Origin: Portibacter lacus
GTDB lineage: Bacteria; Bacteroidota; Bacteroidia; Chitinophagales; Saprospiraceae
DNA: 64,000 bases
Reading direction: 5' to 3'
NCBI RefSeq assembly: GCF_021533215.1
Contig: NZ_JAJNKA010000003.1
Location: forward strand, 248,001-312,000
Position 1 is the stretch's first letter. The number at the start of each line of letters is the position of its first letter. A model generated the notes under the pieces. It worked only from the letters and a program-made list of their open reading frames with translations. It was not told the DNA's origin and did no database searches. Below are positions 52,145 to 62,176 of the stretch, one piece after another. The position numbers were made by a program, and so were the translations under genes.

Positions 52145-52756
52145 CTATTTTGAATACAATTCGACAATTAACTGTTCGTTAATTCTCTCAGGTATTTGTT
52201 CTCTTACTGGATTTTCGATATATCGACCTTCAGCTCTTTCAGGATTCCACTCTAACCAAGGAAAGTTTCTAACCTCCGCTTTTCTAGCAGTAGATTCTTG
52301 AATAACGAGAAGATTTTTAGATTTTCCTCTAACGCTTACAATATCTCCTTCTCTTAAGTGAGTAGAAGGAATATTATTTAATACGCCGTTTACTAAAATA
52401 TGCTTGTGAGACACTAATTGTCTTGCACCATTTCTAGTAGGAGATAATCCTAATCTATAAACAACATTATCTAATCTAGCTTCAAGTAACTGAAGTAAAA
52501 CTTCACCAGTTACCCCACCTTTACTAACAGCTGTTTCGAAAAGATTTCTAAATTGCTTTTCTAAAACGCCATAAGTATATTTCGCCTTTTGTTTTTCCAT
52601 TAACTGTAAAGCGTAATCAGACTTCTGTCTTCTTCTTTTAGAGTTTCCATGCATTCCTGGTCCGTACTTCTTCTTATCGAAAGAACGATCTGGTCCGTAG
52701 ATTGCTTCTCCAAAAGCTCTCGCTTTTTTGGTAGTTGGTCCTGTATATCTAGCCAT
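52145..52756 (-). CDS. rpsD: 30S ribosomal protein S4
   Basis: Primary 16S rRNA-binding assembly protein; in other bacteria also the translational repressor of the alpha operon. The 203 residues start [16 protein letters not shown]. The S4 RNA-binding domain is at about 93-155 ([31 protein letters not shown]), and the end is the expected LIVELYSK. The N-terminus lacks zinc cysteines, so this is the cysteine-free form. Located between rpsK and rpoA. Confidence 0.98.
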   Translation of the reverse strand: MARYTGPTTKKARAFGEAIYGPDRSFDKKKYGPGMHGNSKRRRQKSDYALQLMEKQKAKYTYGVLEKQFRNLFETAVSKGGVTGEVLLQLLEARLDNVVYRLGLSPTRNGARQLVSHKHILVNGVLNNIPSTHLREGDIVSVRGKSKNLLVIQESTARKAEVRNFPWLEWNPERAEGRYIENPVREQIPERINEQLIVELYSK

Positions 52757-52775
52757 TGATTATTATTGTGTAATG

Positions 52776-53162
52776 TTATACTCTTCTTTTCTTAGGAGGT
52801 CTACAACCGTTATGAGGAATTGGAGTGATATCTTTTATCTTAGTCACTTTGATTCCTGCACCATCGATTGCTCTGATAGCAGATTCTCTACCTGCACCTG
52901 GTCCTTTTACAAATACTTCTGCAGATCTCATGCCTGCGTCGTTAGCAACTTGCGCTGCGTCAGCTGCAGCTATCTGAGCTGCATAAGGTGTGTTTTTCTT
53001 AGAACCTCTAAAACCAGCTTTACCGGCAGATGCCCAAGAAATAACTTGACCTTGATTATTACAGATAGAAATGATAATGTTGTTGAAACTCGCTTGGATG
53101 TATACCAACCCTGCTGAGTCAACCCTTACATTTCTTTTCTTAGCTTTTTTAGTCTTTGCCAT
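52776..53162 (-). CDS. rpsK: 30S ribosomal protein S11
   Basis: Small-subunit platform protein, 128 residues. Typical motifs: [23 protein letters not shown] stretch at 23-40, [22 protein letters not shown], and the C-terminal [18 protein letters not shown]. It sits between rpsM (22 bases upstream) and rpsD (19 bases downstream). A 129-codon frame on the opposite strand is a shadow of this gene. Confidence 0.98.
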   Translation of the reverse strand: MAKTKKAKKRNVRVDSAGLVYIQASFNNIIISICNNQGQVISWASAGKAGFRGSKKNTPYAAQIAAADAAQVANDAGMRSAEVFVKGPGAGRESAIRAIDGAGIKVTKIKDITPIPHNGCRPPKKRRV

Positions 53163-53184
53163 AATATTCCTAATCGAAGATTAA

Positions 53185-53562
53185 TTATTTAGTTGCTTTT
53201 TTCTTGTTAGCAACAGTCTTTCTTTTTCCTTTACGTGTTCTGGCATTAGTCTGAGTTCTTTGTCCTCTTAATGGAAGACCTTTTCTGTGTCTCAAACCTC
53301 TATAGCAACCAATATCCATTAATCGCTTAATGTTTGTTTGCACTTCTGATCTTAACTCCCCTTCTACAGTAAAGCTATCTTGAATTAAAGTCGTTATAGA
53401 CTTAATGTCATCATCAGTCCAGTCCTGAACTTTTGTATTATGATCTACTCCTACAGTATCCAAAATTTCTTCAGCTCTTGTCGGGCCAATTCCGTAGATA
53501 TAAGTTAAACTTATAATCCCTCTCTTGTTTTTAGGAAGATCTACTCCTGATATTCTTGCCAT
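53185..53562 (-). CDS. rpsM: 30S ribosomal protein S13
   Basis: Small-subunit head protein contacting the P-site tRNA and bridge B1. The 125 residues begin [26 protein letters not shown]. The [24 protein letters not shown] motif is present near the C-terminus, and a basic tail follows (NKKKATK). First gene of the alpha-operon section after rpmJ. Confidence 0.98.
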   Translation of the reverse strand: MARISGVDLPKNKRGIISLTYIYGIGPTRAEEILDTVGVDHNTKVQDWTDDDIKSITTLIQDSFTVEGELRSEVQTNIKRLMDIGCYRGLRHRKGLPLRGQRTQTNARTRKGKRKTVANKKKATK

Positions 53563-53574
53563 AGTATTAAATTA

Positions 53575-53691
53575 TTACCCTTGTCTTTGTTTGAACTTTG
53601 GGTTCTTCTTGTTAATTACGTAAAGTTTACCTTTTCTTCTGACGATTTTACAATCTACAGATCTTTTCTTAATGGAAGCTCTTACTTTCAT
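53575..53691 (-). CDS. rpmJ: 50S ribosomal protein L36
   Basis: A 38-residue protein, found by translating the gap between infA and rpsM: it opens [19 protein letters not shown] and closes [12 protein letters not shown]. It matches the Bacteroidota form of L36, which keeps only one of the four usual zinc ligands (Cys14), so it probably binds no zinc. The position between infA and rpsM is the standard one. Confidence 0.96.
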   Translation of the reverse strand: MKVRASIKKRSVDCKIVRRKGKLYVINKKNPKFKQRQG

Positions 53692-53709
53692 TTCTTGTTT
53701 TTTTAATCC

Positions 53710-53928
53710 TTATTTATATCTGTATGTAATTCTACCTCTTGATAAATCATAAGGAGACATTTCAACTGCTACTTTATCTCCAGGAAGAATTCTAATATAG
53801 TGCATACGCATCTTTCCACTAATGGTAGCGACAATAAGGTGATCATTTTCCAATCTCACTCTGAACATCGCATTAGACAACGCTTCTTCTATAATTCCAT
53901 CCTGTTTTATAAGATCTTGCTTAGCCAT
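53710..53928 (-). CDS. infA: Translation initiation factor IF-1
   Basis: Small S1-fold factor that blocks the A site of the 30S subunit during initiation. The 72 residues are standard: [41 protein letters not shown] with [22 protein letters not shown] (in two pieces across the protein). It lies between map (24 bases upstream) and rpmJ. Confidence 0.98.
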   Translation of the reverse strand: MAKQDLIKQDGIIEEALSNAMFRVRLENDHLIVATISGKMRMHYIRILPGDKVAVEMSPYDLSRGRITYRYK

Positions 53929-53952
53929 AATATTTTTTCGGAGTGCAAATAT

Positions 53953-54762
53953 CTAATTTTTTATCGAAATATCATTAATATTTGCATTATTTTTTATAGC
54001 ATCTGCAATAAATGTATGATTTGACAGTATATCTGGCCCATTTTTGGTGATTGCTATCGTATGTTCATAGTGTGCAGATGGCTTTCCATCCTTAGAAATT
54101 ATCGTCCAACCATCATTAGATTGCATGATTTCTTTACTTCCTAAGTTTATCATCGGTTCAATTGCTATCACTAAACCTTCTTTAAGCATTTGTCCTCTGC
54201 CTCTGACACCATAATTAGGTACATCTGGCTTCTCATGCAAATTACGGCCTATACCATGCCCAATTAACTCTCTAACAACTCCATATCCATGCTCTTTCTC
54301 AGCGTAAGACTGTATAGCATACCCTATATCACCTAATCTATTCCCCTTCTTTGCTACTTCTATTGCTTTGTAAAGACTTGTATTCGTAACTTCTAATAGT
54401 TGAAGGGTTTCTTCAGGAACTTCTCCTATAGCGAAAGTAAACGCACTATCACCATAATAATCATTCAATAATGAACCACAATCAACGGATATTATATCCC
54501 CGTCTACAAATTCCTTATCAACTGGAATCCCATGAACAACTCCTTCATTAGGAGAAATACATAATGTAGCGGGAAAATCTCTATAACCTTTAAATCCTGG
54601 AACTGCTTTATGATCTCTGATAAACTCTTCTGCTTTCTTGTCAATTTCTATTCCTGTCATGCCCGGTTTTAAAATACTACCGACCAAGGCAAGGGTTTTA
54701 CTAACAATCAAACAACTTTCCCGAATTAACTCGATTTCTTCTTTAGTTTTGTAATGAATCAT
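53953..54762 (-). CDS. map: Methionine aminopeptidase, type I
   Basis: Removes the initiator methionine from new proteins. The 269 residues have the pita-bread fold motifs: His in VVHGIPVD, metal-binding Asp residues in ISVDCGSLLNDYYGDSAFTF, His in GHGIGRNLHEKP, Glu in IAIEPMINLG, and the last Glu in SAHYEHTIAIT. Its place between secY (11 bases upstream) and infA is common in Bacteroidota and Firmicutes. Confidence 0.97.
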   Translation of the reverse strand: MIHYKTKEEIELIRESCLIVSKTLALVGSILKPGMTGIEIDKKAEEFIRDHKAVPGFKGYRDFPATLCISPNEGVVHGIPVDKEFVDGDIISVDCGSLLNDYYGDSAFTFAIGEVPEETLQLLEVTNTSLYKAIEVAKKGNRLGDIGYAIQSYAEKEHGYGVVRELIGHGIGRNLHEKPDVPNYGVRGRGQMLKEGLVIAIEPMINLGSKEIMQSNDGWTIISKDGKPSAHYEHTIAITKNGPDILSNHTFIADAIKNNANINDISIKN

Positions 54763-54773
54763 GTAATCTCAAA

Positions 54774-56138
54774 TTACATGTTCGTGCCGATCGGCTGCAT
54801 TCCGCTTCTACCTTTAAGTCGACCAGATTTAACAAGACCATCATATTTTCTCATTAATAGATGACTTTCCACTTGCTGAAGGGTATCTAAAACAACACCT
54901 ACCATAATCAGCAATGAAGTACCACCAAAGAAAATTGCAAAAGCATCATTCACACCAAATCCACCAACTAATGCTGGGAAAATTGATATTAGACCTAAGA
55001 AAATTGAACCAGGAAGTGTCACCCTCGTCGTTAAATTATCAATAAAGTCTTGTGTACTCTTACCTGGCTTAATACCTGGAATAAAGGCATTCTGTCTTTT
55101 TAAATATTCAGCGTACTGTTGTGGATTAACCAATAATGCAGTATACACGTAAGTGAATATGACTACTAAAAAGAAGAATATAATATTATATGGAAGTGAT
55201 TTCCAATTTTGTAATTGTAATAACAATCCTGTATTAGCTGCCTCTTCAGAAAAGAATCCTGCTATAGATCCAGGAAGAAACATAATCGCCTGTGCAAAGA
55301 TTATCGGCATTACACCTGCAGCATTTACTTTCAATGGAATGTAATCTCTAGCTCCAGAAACTGGAATATTACCAGAACTCCTACCGACCATTCGCTTTGC
55401 GAATTGAATAGGAATCTTACGTACGCCTTGAACAATAAGTACTGAGGCAAGCACAACAATGAATAAAACCACTAATTCAAGTATAAATACGATAATACTG
55501 GTTTGATTCAACTGAGTTTGTAACTCTGCAAAAAATGCTCTAGGTAAAGTAGCGATGATACCGGCCATAATTAATAGCGAAATACCATTTCCTATTCCTC
55601 TATCCGTAATTTTTTCACCTAGCCACATTGCGAAAACGGTACCAGTAGATAAAATTATTAAGTTAGAGAACCAAAATATAGAAGGATTCAACGTTGCATC
55701 AACAGCTCCTGGTGTACTTTTTATCATTAATAGATAACCTCCACCTTGAACTAGAGTAATTAAAACCGTTAAGAACCTTGTAATTTGATTTATTTTCTTT
55801 CTTCCTGATTCTCCTTCTTTCTGTTGAAGCCTCTGGAAGTATGGAACTGCGAAACCTAAAAGTTGAATAATGATCGAAGCTGTAATATATGGCATAATAC
55901 CAAGTGCAAAAACAGCTGCGTTATTAAAAGCACCTCCAGTAAAAGCATTAATCAATCCTAGGATATCATTAGCTCCTCTTTGAGAAGCAGCTGCTGCCAA
56001 TGCTTCAGGATTAACACCTGGAAGAACAACAAAAGAACCGAATCTGAATACTGCTAAAATAAATACTGTAAATAAGATTCTATTTCTTAACTCTGTTATG
56101 CTCCAGATATTCTTTAAGGTCTCTATAAACTTCTTCAT
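54774..56138 (-). CDS. secY: Preprotein translocase subunit SecY
   Basis: Channel-forming subunit of the Sec translocon in the inner membrane. The 454 residues contain ten membrane helices. Landmarks: FRFGSFVVLPGVNPEAL after helix 1, the plug region ILGLINAFTGGAFNNAAVFALGIMPYITASI, RITRFLT-like loop around 115, ARDYIPLKVNAAGVMPIIFAQAI, and the C-terminal loop NPQQYAEYLKRQNAFIPGIKPG. It follows rplO and precedes map as expected for the spc operon. Confidence 0.98.
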   Translation of the reverse strand: MKKFIETLKNIWSITELRNRILFTVFILAVFRFGSFVVLPGVNPEALAAAASQRGANDILGLINAFTGGAFNNAAVFALGIMPYITASIIIQLLGFAVPYFQRLQQKEGESGRKKINQITRFLTVLITLVQGGGYLLMIKSTPGAVDATLNPSIFWFSNLIILSTGTVFAMWLGEKITDRGIGNGISLLIMAGIIATLPRAFFAELQTQLNQTSIIVFILELVVLFIVVLASVLIVQGVRKIPIQFAKRMVGRSSGNIPVSGARDYIPLKVNAAGVMPIIFAQAIMFLPGSIAGFFSEEAANTGLLLQLQNWKSLPYNIIFFFLVVIFTYVYTALLVNPQQYAEYLKRQNAFIPGIKPGKSTQDFIDNLTTRVTLPGSIFLGLISIFPALVGGFGVNDAFAIFFGGTSLLIMVGVVLDTLQQVESHLLMRKYDGLVKSGRLKGRSGMQPIGTNM

Positions 56139-56211
56139 TTGTTATATTTTGCCGATCACATAAATGGATCTTCATGCAATTTAGCAACTTTTTAGATATT
56201 GCTAATAAATA

Positions 56212-56658
56212 TTATATGATAGTAACTGAACCACCACCTGCTTCCACTGCTTTGATCGCAGTTTCAGAAGCTGCATTCGCAGATATTTTAAGAGAATTTT
56301 TCAATTCACCTCTACCTAATACTTTTATTAAATCACTTGATTTAATAATTCCCATTTTCTTTAACACTTCAGGAGAAACTTCCTTCAAATCAAATTTATC
56401 AGATAATTCTTGAAGGTAATCAAGATTTACAGCGATATATTCAGTTCTATTAGGATTCTTAAAACCTCTTTTAGGTAATCTCTGCTGTATTGGCATTTGA
56501 CCACCTTCAAAACCTCTCTTTCTTTTATATCCAGATCGGGACTTAGCACCTTTATGACCTCTGGTTGCTGTTCCACCTTTTCCAGATCCTTGACCTCTTG
56601 CTATCCTAATTCTTTTCTTAACTGAACCTTCTGCAGGTTTTAATGTACTTAAATCCAT
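56212..56658 (-). CDS. rplO: 50S ribosomal protein L15
   Basis: Late-assembly large-subunit protein, 148 residues. The N-terminal basic stretch has the RIARGQGSGKGGTATRGHKGAKSRSG motif, followed by GFEGGQMPIQQRLPKRGF. The C-terminal globular part ends AIKAVEAGGGSVTII. It lies between rpmD and secY. Confidence 0.98.
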   Translation of the reverse strand: MDLSTLKPAEGSVKKRIRIARGQGSGKGGTATRGHKGAKSRSGYKRKRGFEGGQMPIQQRLPKRGFKNPNRTEYIAVNLDYLQELSDKFDLKEVSPEVLKKMGIIKSSDLIKVLGRGELKNSLKISANAASETAIKAVEAGGGSVTII

Positions 56659-56670
56659 TTTGGATATATT

Positions 56671-56850
56671 TTAAATTTCTTCTACTGTTATTAAATGACT
56701 TACTTTATTAATCATTCCTTGAACCTGAGGACTCACCTCTTTCTCAACAGATTGATTCATTTTTTTAAGACCAAGAGCAAACATAGTGTCTTTTTGCTTT
56801 TTAGGTCTATCGATAACACTTTTTACTTGTGTTAATTTTACAATTGCCAT
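56671..56850 (-). CDS. rpmD: 50S ribosomal protein L30
   Basis: A 59-residue protein read from the gap between rpsE and rplO. It opens MAIVKLTQVKSVIDRPKKQK, continues with MFALGLKKMNQSVEKE and VQGMINKVSHLITVEEI, and matches bacterial L30 throughout. rplO begins 12 bases after its stop. Position and length are standard. Confidence 0.96.
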   Translation of the reverse strand: MAIVKLTQVKSVIDRPKKQKDTMFALGLKKMNQSVEKEVSPQVQGMINKVSHLITVEEI

Positions 56851-56876
56851 TTTATTTAGTTTTAATAGGATATAAT

Positions 56877-57392
56877 CTATCCGTTGTATAACTTCTCCAT
56901 AGAAATGCCTCTTTCTTTAGCAATATCATATGGATTTCTCAATTTCTTTAATGCGTCAATAGTAGCTTTAACCACGTTATGTGGATTAGAAGAACCTTGA
57001 GATTTAGCAAGTACATTGTGAACACCTGCACTTTCTAAAACAGCTCTCATTGCTCCACCGGCAATTACACCTGTACCATCAGATGCTGGCTTAATAAGTA
57101 CTTTTCCAGCACCATACTTACCTTTCTGCTCATGTGGTATTGTTCCTTTAAGAATTGGAACTTTAACTAAGTTTTTCTTAGCATCATCTACTGCTTTGGA
57201 AATAGACTCAGATACATCTCTTGCCTTCCCTAATCCATGCCCTACTGTACCATTACCATCACCAACAACAACAATTGCAGAAAAACTAAATGTTCGACCA
57301 CCTTTAGTAACTTTAGCAACACGGTTAAGCGTAACTAACTTTTCTTTAAGTTCAGTTTCTGCAGGTTTTACTCTATTTGATTTATTACTCAT
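56877..57392 (-). CDS. rpsE: 30S ribosomal protein S5
   Basis: S5 contributes to decoding accuracy and mRNA unwinding at the entry tunnel. The 171 residues carry the double-stranded RNA-binding N-domain ([30 protein letters not shown]) and the C-terminal domain with [38 protein letters not shown]. It is between rplR (8 bases upstream) and rpmD. Confidence 0.98.
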   Translation of the reverse strand: MSNKSNRVKPAETELKEKLVTLNRVAKVTKGGRTFSFSAIVVVGDGNGTVGHGLGKARDVSESISKAVDDAKKNLVKVPILKGTIPHEQKGKYGAGKVLIKPASDGTGVIAGGAMRAVLESAGVHNVLAKSQGSSNPHNVVKATIDALKKLRNPYDIAKERGISMEKLYNG

Positions 57393-57400
57393 GTTCTTTA

Positions 57401-57754
57401 TTAAAATTTAAGGCCACCTTCTCTAGCGCCCTCTGCTAATGACTTAATCCTTCCATGATAAAGATATCCACCTCTGTCAAAGACTACGTCAGATATATTT
57501 AATCCTTTAGCTTTGTTAGCGATTAATTCACCAACTTTCTTAGCTTGGATGGTTCTATTACCATCTTTAGAAATACCATTTTCAACTGATGAAGCAGCAG
57601 CTACAGTATGACCCGCTCTATCATCAATCAATTGACAGTAGATTTGACTATTACTTCTAAATACACACAATCTTGGCTTATCAGCTGTACCAGAAACACT
57701 TTTTCTGATTCTACTATGTATTCTCTGTCTACTTTGTTTTTTACTTAACTTCAT
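57401..57754 (-). CDS. rplR: 50S ribosomal protein L18
   Basis: 5S rRNA-binding protein of the central protuberance, 117 residues. Motifs [31 protein letters not shown] near the N-terminus and [28 protein letters not shown] at the end. Lies between rplF and rpsE. Confidence 0.98.
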   Translation of the reverse strand: MKLSKKQSRQRIHSRIRKSVSGTADKPRLCVFRSNSQIYCQLIDDRAGHTVAAASSVENGISKDGNRTIQAKKVGELIANKAKGLNISDVVFDRGGYLYHGRIKSLAEGAREGGLKF

Positions 57755-57788
57755 TGCGATAATGATTTCGATTTAACGCATTATTTTA

Positions 57789-58343
57789 TTATTTAGCAGC
57801 TGTCTTACCTGCTTTAGTTCTGATTTGCTCTCCTTTGAACCTAATACCTTTTCCTTTATAAGGTTCTGGTTTTCTAAAGGCTCTAATTTTAGCTGCAATC
57901 TGACCAATTAATTGTTTGTCAGTACTATCGATTTTCACGATAGGATTCTTACCTTTTTCAGTTATAGTTTCAACTTTAACTTCATCAGGTAATAAGAAGT
58001 AAATAGGGTGAGAATAACCTAATGTCAATTCTAACAATTGACCAGAGTTACTTGCTCTATAACCTACACCTACTAACTCAAGTTCTTTAACATACCCATC
58101 AGTTACACCGATAACCATATTATTAAGTAACGATCTGTATAAACCGTGAACAGATCTGTGTCTTTTTTGATCAGTAGGTCTTGTTACCTGAATATTACCT
58201 TCATTGATTTCCAAACCTAAGTCTGGATCTATTTGTTGCTTTAACTCACCTTTAGGCCCTTTTACAGTAACCACATTAGACTTGTTAATATCTATAGAAA
58301 CTCCTTTTGGTAATTCAATTATTGCGCTCCCTATCCGTGACAT
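57789..58343 (-). CDS. rplF: 50S ribosomal protein L6
   Basis: L6 supports the factor-binding region of the 50S subunit. The 184 residues form two similar domains: SRIGSAIIELPKGVSIDI...GLYRSLLNNMVIGVTDGYVKELELVGVGYRA, then YSHPIYFLLPDEVKVE...RAFRKPEPYKGKGIRFKGEQIRTKAGK. Between rpsH and rplR. Confidence 0.98.
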   Translation of the reverse strand: MSRIGSAIIELPKGVSIDINKSNVVTVKGPKGELKQQIDPDLGLEINEGNIQVTRPTDQKRHRSVHGLYRSLLNNMVIGVTDGYVKELELVGVGYRASNSGQLLELTLGYSHPIYFLLPDEVKVETITEKGKNPIVKIDSTDKQLIGQIAAKIRAFRKPEPYKGKGIRFKGEQIRTKAGKTAAK

Positions 58344-58370
58344 AATAATTCTTTTTTATCTTAATATAAA

Positions 58371-58775
58371 TTAATAAACATAACAAACAAGTTCTCCTCC
58401 GATGTGCTCTTGAGCAGCTTGCTTATTTGTCATTAATCCTTTAGAAGTAGAAACGATACCGATTCCATATCCATTAATAATTCTAGGTAAATCTTCTGCA
58501 CCAGAATATTTTCTTAAACCTGGTCTAGAAATTCTTCCTAATTTTTTGATAACTGGATCTTTAGTACCAGGCTTATATTTAAGCGCTATTTTGATAGTAC
58601 CTTGAATTCCTTCGTCATCCGCAAATTTATATTTAAGAATATAACCTTGGTCATAAAGAATTTCAGTAATACCTCTTTTCATCTTAGATGAAGGTATTTC
58701 TACAATTCTATGCCCAGCTTGCTGTGCATTTCTTATTCTCGTTAAATAATCTGCTATTGGATCAGTATTTGCCAT
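58371..58775 (-). CDS. rpsH: 30S ribosomal protein S8
   Basis: Binds the central domain of 16S rRNA; in enterobacteria it also represses spc operon translation. The 134 residues start NTDPIADYLTRIRNAQQAGHRIVEIPSSKMK. They end with the RNA-binding motif GIGIVSTSKGLMTNKQAAQEHIGGELVCYVY. Between rpsN and rplF. Confidence 0.98.
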   Translation of the reverse strand: MANTDPIADYLTRIRNAQQAGHRIVEIPSSKMKRGITEILYDQGYILKYKFADDEGIQGTIKIALKYKPGTKDPVIKKLGRISRPGLRKYSGAEDLPRIINGYGIGIVSTSKGLMTNKQAAQEHIGGELVCYVY

Positions 58776-58807
58776 TTTCTACAGCGTTAATTTTTGTTAT
58801 TTGATAA

Positions 58808-59077
58808 TTACCAGCTGGCTTTTGTAACTCCAGGGATTAATCCTTCATTAGCCATTTTTCTAAAAGTTACCCTGTTGATTTTGAATTTTCTCATATAACC
58901 TTTAGGTCTTCCAGTAAGCTGACATCTATTGTGCAATCTTACAGCACTAGAATTCTTAGGAAGCTTATCTAACTCGTCCCATCTTCCTTCTTCCTTCAAC
59001 TGCTTTCTAAGTTTAGCGTACTTATCAACTAACTTCTGTCTTTTAACTTCTCTGGCGATTAATGATTTCCTAGCCAT
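58808..59077 (-). CDS. rpsN: 30S ribosomal protein S14
   Basis: Head-domain protein of 89 residues. This is the long, zinc-free form: the region [39 protein letters not shown] has a single Cys where the short zinc-binding form has CxxC pairs. Between rplE (6 bases upstream) and rpsH. Confidence 0.98.
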   Translation of the reverse strand: MARKSLIAREVKRQKLVDKYAKLRKQLKEEGRWDELDKLPKNSSAVRLHNRCQLTGRPKGYMRKFKINRVTFRKMANEGLIPGVTKASW

Positions 59078-59083
59078 GCTTTA

Positions 59084-59641
59084 TTAATTATTTTGATTTT
59101 TGAAAGGTAGTCCCATGTGTTTCAGTAATGCTAAAGCTTCAGCATCTGTTTCAGCAGTTGTCACAAAAGTGATGTCCATACCGGTAATGTTATTAACCTT
59201 ATCAATATTTATTTCTGGAAAAATTATTTGTTCAGTAATACCCATTGAGTAATTTCCTCTTCCGTCGAAACTCTTATCAGAAATTCCTCGAAAATCTCTT
59301 ACTCGTGGTAAAGCAACTGTTACAAATCTCTCAAGAAACTCATACATTCTTTCCTTTCTTAATGTAACTTTAGCACCGATCACCATTTCTTCTCTCAACT
59401 TAAAGTTAGAGACAGATTTTTTAGCTTTCACAGGGACAGCTTTTTGACCAGTAATATTTGTCATTTCTTCTAATGCATTCTCTGCTAGTTTTTTATCCTG
59501 TGTAGCACCACCGACACCTTGATTCAAGGCAATTTTAGTGATTTTAGGAACTTGCATAATGCTTTTATAACCAAATTCTTCCATTAATTTAGGAACAACT
59601 TCTTCGTTATAGTATTTTTTTAATCTAGGTACGTAACTCAT
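59084..59641 (-). CDS. rplE: 50S ribosomal protein L5
   Basis: 5S rRNA-binding protein that contacts the small subunit through bridge B1b. The 185 residues include [43 protein letters not shown], and the C-terminal [26 protein letters not shown]. Its start codon shares one base with the rplX stop codon. Confidence 0.98.
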   Translation of the reverse strand: MSYVPRLKKYYNEEVVPKLMEEFGYKSIMQVPKITKIALNQGVGGATQDKKLAENALEEMTNITGQKAVPVKAKKSVSNFKLREEMVIGAKVTLRKERMYEFLERFVTVALPRVRDFRGISDKSFDGRGNYSMGITEQIIFPEINIDKVNNITGMDITFVTTAETDAEALALLKHMGLPFKNQNN

Positions 59642-59982
59642 TATTTAATAATTTCACCTGATTTTTTCGAATATCTTACCAATTTACCATCTACTTCTTT
59701 TCTTCCAATTCTTGTAGCTTTTCCAGATTTAGGATCTACTAATGCAAGGTTAGAAATATGTAAAGGAGCAGGAATTTCATTAATTCCCCCAGGATTATCC
59801 TGAGAAGGCTTAGTATGTTTTTTTACAATGTTAACTCCGTCAACAACAGCTCTGTAATCAGAAGGAAATACTTCTAGTACACTACCTGTTTTTCCTTTAG
59901 AAGCACCAGAAAGAACAATAACTTTGTCACCTTTCTTTATGTGGATCTTAGGAGTAAACCTATTTGATTTTGAATTTGCCAT
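59641..59982 (-). CDS. rplX: 50S ribosomal protein L24
   Basis: Assembly-initiating protein at the exit tunnel. The 113 residues contain the KOW motif ([29 protein letters not shown]) and [15 protein letters not shown], ending in a basic tail. It is 9 bases after rplN and overlaps rplE by one base. Confidence 0.98.
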   Translation of the reverse strand: MANSKSNRFTPKIHIKKGDKVIVLSGASKGKTGSVLEVFPSDYRAVVDGVNIVKKHTKPSQDNPGGINEIPAPLHISNLALVDPKSGKATRIGRKEVDGKLVRYSKKSGEIIK

Positions 59983-59991
59983 AATACTTAT

Positions 59992-60357
59992 TTATATAAC
60001 TTCAGGAGCTAATGAAACAATTCTCATATAGTCGCTATCTCTTAATTCTCTTGCAACAGGCCCGAAGATCCTAGTTCCTCTTGGTTCATCATTTGGTGTT
60101 AAAAGAACAACTGCATTATCATCGAAACGAATGTATGAACCATCCTTTCTTCTAATTTCTTTTTTTGTTCTTACAACAACTGCAGTAGAAACTGTACCTT
60201 TTTTAACTCCACTTGGAGAAGCTTCTTTCACGGTAACAACTATTTTGTCACCTATTGAAGCGTATCTTCTTTTAGAACCACCTAAAACTTTGATACATAG
60301 TACTTCTTTTGCTCCACTATTATCTGCGACTTTTAGTCTACTTTCCTGTTGAATCAT
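59992..60357 (-). CDS. rplN: 50S ribosomal protein L14
   Basis: Subunit-interface protein involved in bridges B5 and B8. The 121 residues start [28 protein letters not shown] and carry the signature [26 protein letters not shown] and [13 protein letters not shown]. Between rpsQ and rplX. Confidence 0.98.
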   Translation of the reverse strand: MIQQESRLKVADNSGAKEVLCIKVLGGSKRRYASIGDKIVVTVKEASPSGVKKGTVSTAVVVRTKKEIRRKDGSYIRFDDNAVVLLTPNDEPRGTRIFGPVARELRDSDYMRIVSLAPEVI

Positions 60358-60388
60358 TGCTGACTATTTATAACGCTCTTTAAATAAT

Positions 60389-60649
60389 TTATTTAGCTCT
60401 ATCTAGAATTTCAATTAACCTCCATCTTTTGCTTTTACTAAGCGGTCGAGTTTCAGTAATTTTTACTAGATCACCAATATTACATTCATTCTTCTCATCA
60501 TGAGCCATGAACTTCTTGGATTTTTTTACAAATTTCCCATAAATTGGGTGCTGTAATTTTCTTTCTACAGAGACAGTAATGGATTTATCCATTTTATTGC
60601 TGGTTACAACTCCAACTCTCTGTTTCCTGATTTTTCTTTCTTCAGTCAT
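60389..60649 (-). CDS. rpsQ: 30S ribosomal protein S17
   Basis: Primary 16S rRNA-binding OB-fold protein of 86 residues. Motifs: [45 protein letters not shown] and the late signature [18 protein letters not shown]. Between rpmC and rplN. Confidence 0.98.
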   Translation of the reverse strand: MTEERKIRKQRVGVVTSNKMDKSITVSVERKLQHPIYGKFVKKSKKFMAHDEKNECNIGDLVKITETRPLSKSKRWRLIEILDRAK

Positions 60650-60674
60650 TTTATAAATATTCTAACAGCTTATA

Positions 60675-60929
60675 TTATTTTCTTCTAGCAACGATTTTAG
60701 ATCTTTTCGCCTTCTGATCATCTGACAAGTTAGCCAATTCTCTTCTTCTCGATTCTGTTTTAAGTCTAGATATATCCTTTCTTATTTCTTTAAGAACCAT
60801 AGGATTATCCAATCCTTTTATTGCATGATCGAATTTCAGGTTCTTATACTGTCCTTCAGTAGTGGTAATTTCATTTGCTAAATCAGCATCTGATAATTCC
60901 TGTAATTCTAAATATTTCTTAGTTGCCAT
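60675..60929 (-). CDS. rpmC: 50S ribosomal protein L29
   Basis: Exit-tunnel protein near the binding site of SRP and trigger factor. The two-helix L29 core (ELQELSDADLANEITTTEGQYKNLKFDHAIKGLDNP...LKEIRKDISRLKTESRRREL) is followed by a short basic tail, giving 84 residues against 60-70 in most bacteria. Between rplP and rpsQ. Confidence 0.96.
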   Translation of the reverse strand: MATKKYLELQELSDADLANEITTTEGQYKNLKFDHAIKGLDNPMVLKEIRKDISRLKTESRRRELANLSDDQKAKRSKIVARRK

Positions 60930-60948
60930 TGAAAAATCTGTTTAAATT

Positions 60949-61368
60949 TTACTCTTGATAATCTCTTCTAACAATAGTTTTTGTCTTCACTGGTAATTTC
61001 TGAGCTGCAAGACGTAAAGCCTCTGTTGCTACTTTCAATGGAATACCATCCATTTCAAATAAAATTCTACCAGGTTTAACTACTGCAACATAGTGATCTA
61101 ATGCACCCTTACCTTTACCCATCCTTACCTCTTGAGGCTTAGCAGTTATCGGTTTATCCGGAAAGATTCTAATCCACACTGTTCCCTCTCTCTTCATATA
61201 CCTTGTCATCGCAATACGAGCAGCTTCTATCTGTCTGTTTGTAATGAACGCAGGTTCTAATGTTTTAAGCGCAAAACTTCCGAAGTCAATTGTACTTCCT
61301 TTATAAGCAAGTCCTCTATTCCTTCCCTTTTGCTGCTTTCTGTATTTCGTTCTTTTCGGTTGTAACAT
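60949..61368 (-). CDS. rplP: 50S ribosomal protein L16
   Basis: L16 organises the A-site tRNA region of the 50S subunit. The 139 residues begin [39 protein letters not shown], with [22 protein letters not shown] in the middle. The gap to rpsC upstream is 88 bases, unusually wide for this operon, and holds a promoter-like box. Confidence 0.98.
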   Translation of the reverse strand: MLQPKRTKYRKQQKGRNRGLAYKGSTIDFGSFALKTLEPAFITNRQIEAARIAMTRYMKREGTVWIRIFPDKPITAKPQEVRMGKGKGALDHYVAVVKPGRILFEMDGIPLKVATEALRLAAQKLPVKTKTIVRRDYQE

Positions 61369-61433
61369 TTCAATTTATGTTTGAACGTATATTAATTTTA
61401 TATCACTAAATGTACTTTTCTCCAAAAGCGGTG

Positions 61434-61441
61434 CAAAAGTA
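61434..61441 (-). promoter_or_regulatory. Possible internal -7 promoter box before rplP
   Basis: Minus strand TACTTTTG followed by C matches TAnnTTTG. It lies 66 bases before the rplP ATG in the only wide gap of the S10 section. No clear -33 box is seen, so this is a candidate only. Confidence 0.4.
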
Positions 61442-61456
61442 CAACTTTAATTTTAA

Positions 61457-62158
61457 TTACCTGTTATTTCTACCTCTTCTTTTTCCTCCTGATTTCTTCT
61501 TGTCAACTCCCACATTAGGCGAAAGATCTCTTTTTCCAAGAACCTCTCCTTTACAAATCCACACTTTGATACCAATTTTCCCGTATACTGTAAGTGCTTC
61601 ATTCAGTGAGTAGTCGATATCAGCTCTAAAAGTATGCAATGGAGTTCTTCCATCTTTATACTCTTCAGATCTTGCCATCTCAGCTCCGTTCAATCTACCA
61701 GAAATCCTAACTTTGATTCCTTCTGCTCCAGCTCTCATAGTAGATTGAATAGCCATTTTAATAGCTCTTCTGTAATTAATTCTACCTTGAATTTGCTTAG
61801 CAATAGACTCAGCAACAATTGTTGCATCTAATTCAGGTTTTCTGATCTCGATAATATTGATCTGAACATCCTTACTTGTAAGATTCTTTAGCTCCTCTTT
61901 GATTCTATCAACTTCCGAACCACCTTTACCAATGATAATTCCTGGTCTAGAAGTGTGAATAGTAACCGTAATTCTCTTTAATGTTCTCTCGATAATAATT
62001 CTTGCAATTCCTCCTTTGTGAATTCTTGCATTCAAGTAAGTTCTAATTTTAAAATCTGAAATTAGATTATCTCCAAATGAATGTCCTCCATACCAATTAG
62101 AATCCCATCCTCTGATGATCCCTAATCTGTTGCCTATTGGATTTGTCTTTTGACCCAT
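61457..62158 (-). CDS. rpsC: 30S ribosomal protein S3
   Basis: Mouth-of-tunnel protein with mRNA helicase contribution. The 233 residues start [25 protein letters not shown]. They have the KH domain ([23 protein letters not shown]) and the C-terminal domain with [22 protein letters not shown] and [16 protein letters not shown]. The basic tail ends [10 protein letters not shown]. Between rplV and rplP. Confidence 0.98.
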   Translation of the reverse strand: MGQKTNPIGNRLGIIRGWDSNWYGGHSFGDNLISDFKIRTYLNARIHKGGIARIIIERTLKRITVTIHTSRPGIIIGKGGSEVDRIKEELKNLTSKDVQINIIEIRKPELDATIVAESIAKQIQGRINYRRAIKMAIQSTMRAGAEGIKVRISGRLNGAEMARSEEYKDGRTPLHTFRADIDYSLNEALTVYGKIGIKVWICKGEVLGKRDLSPNVGVDKKKSGGKRRGRNNR

Positions 62159-62176
62159 TTATTGCTTGATTTATTA

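Noticed and set aside
52728-53117. 129-codon plus-strand frame
   Set aside because: Exact antisense shadow of rpsK; rich in Cys and Ser, as expected for the reverse of a basic ribosomal protein gene.
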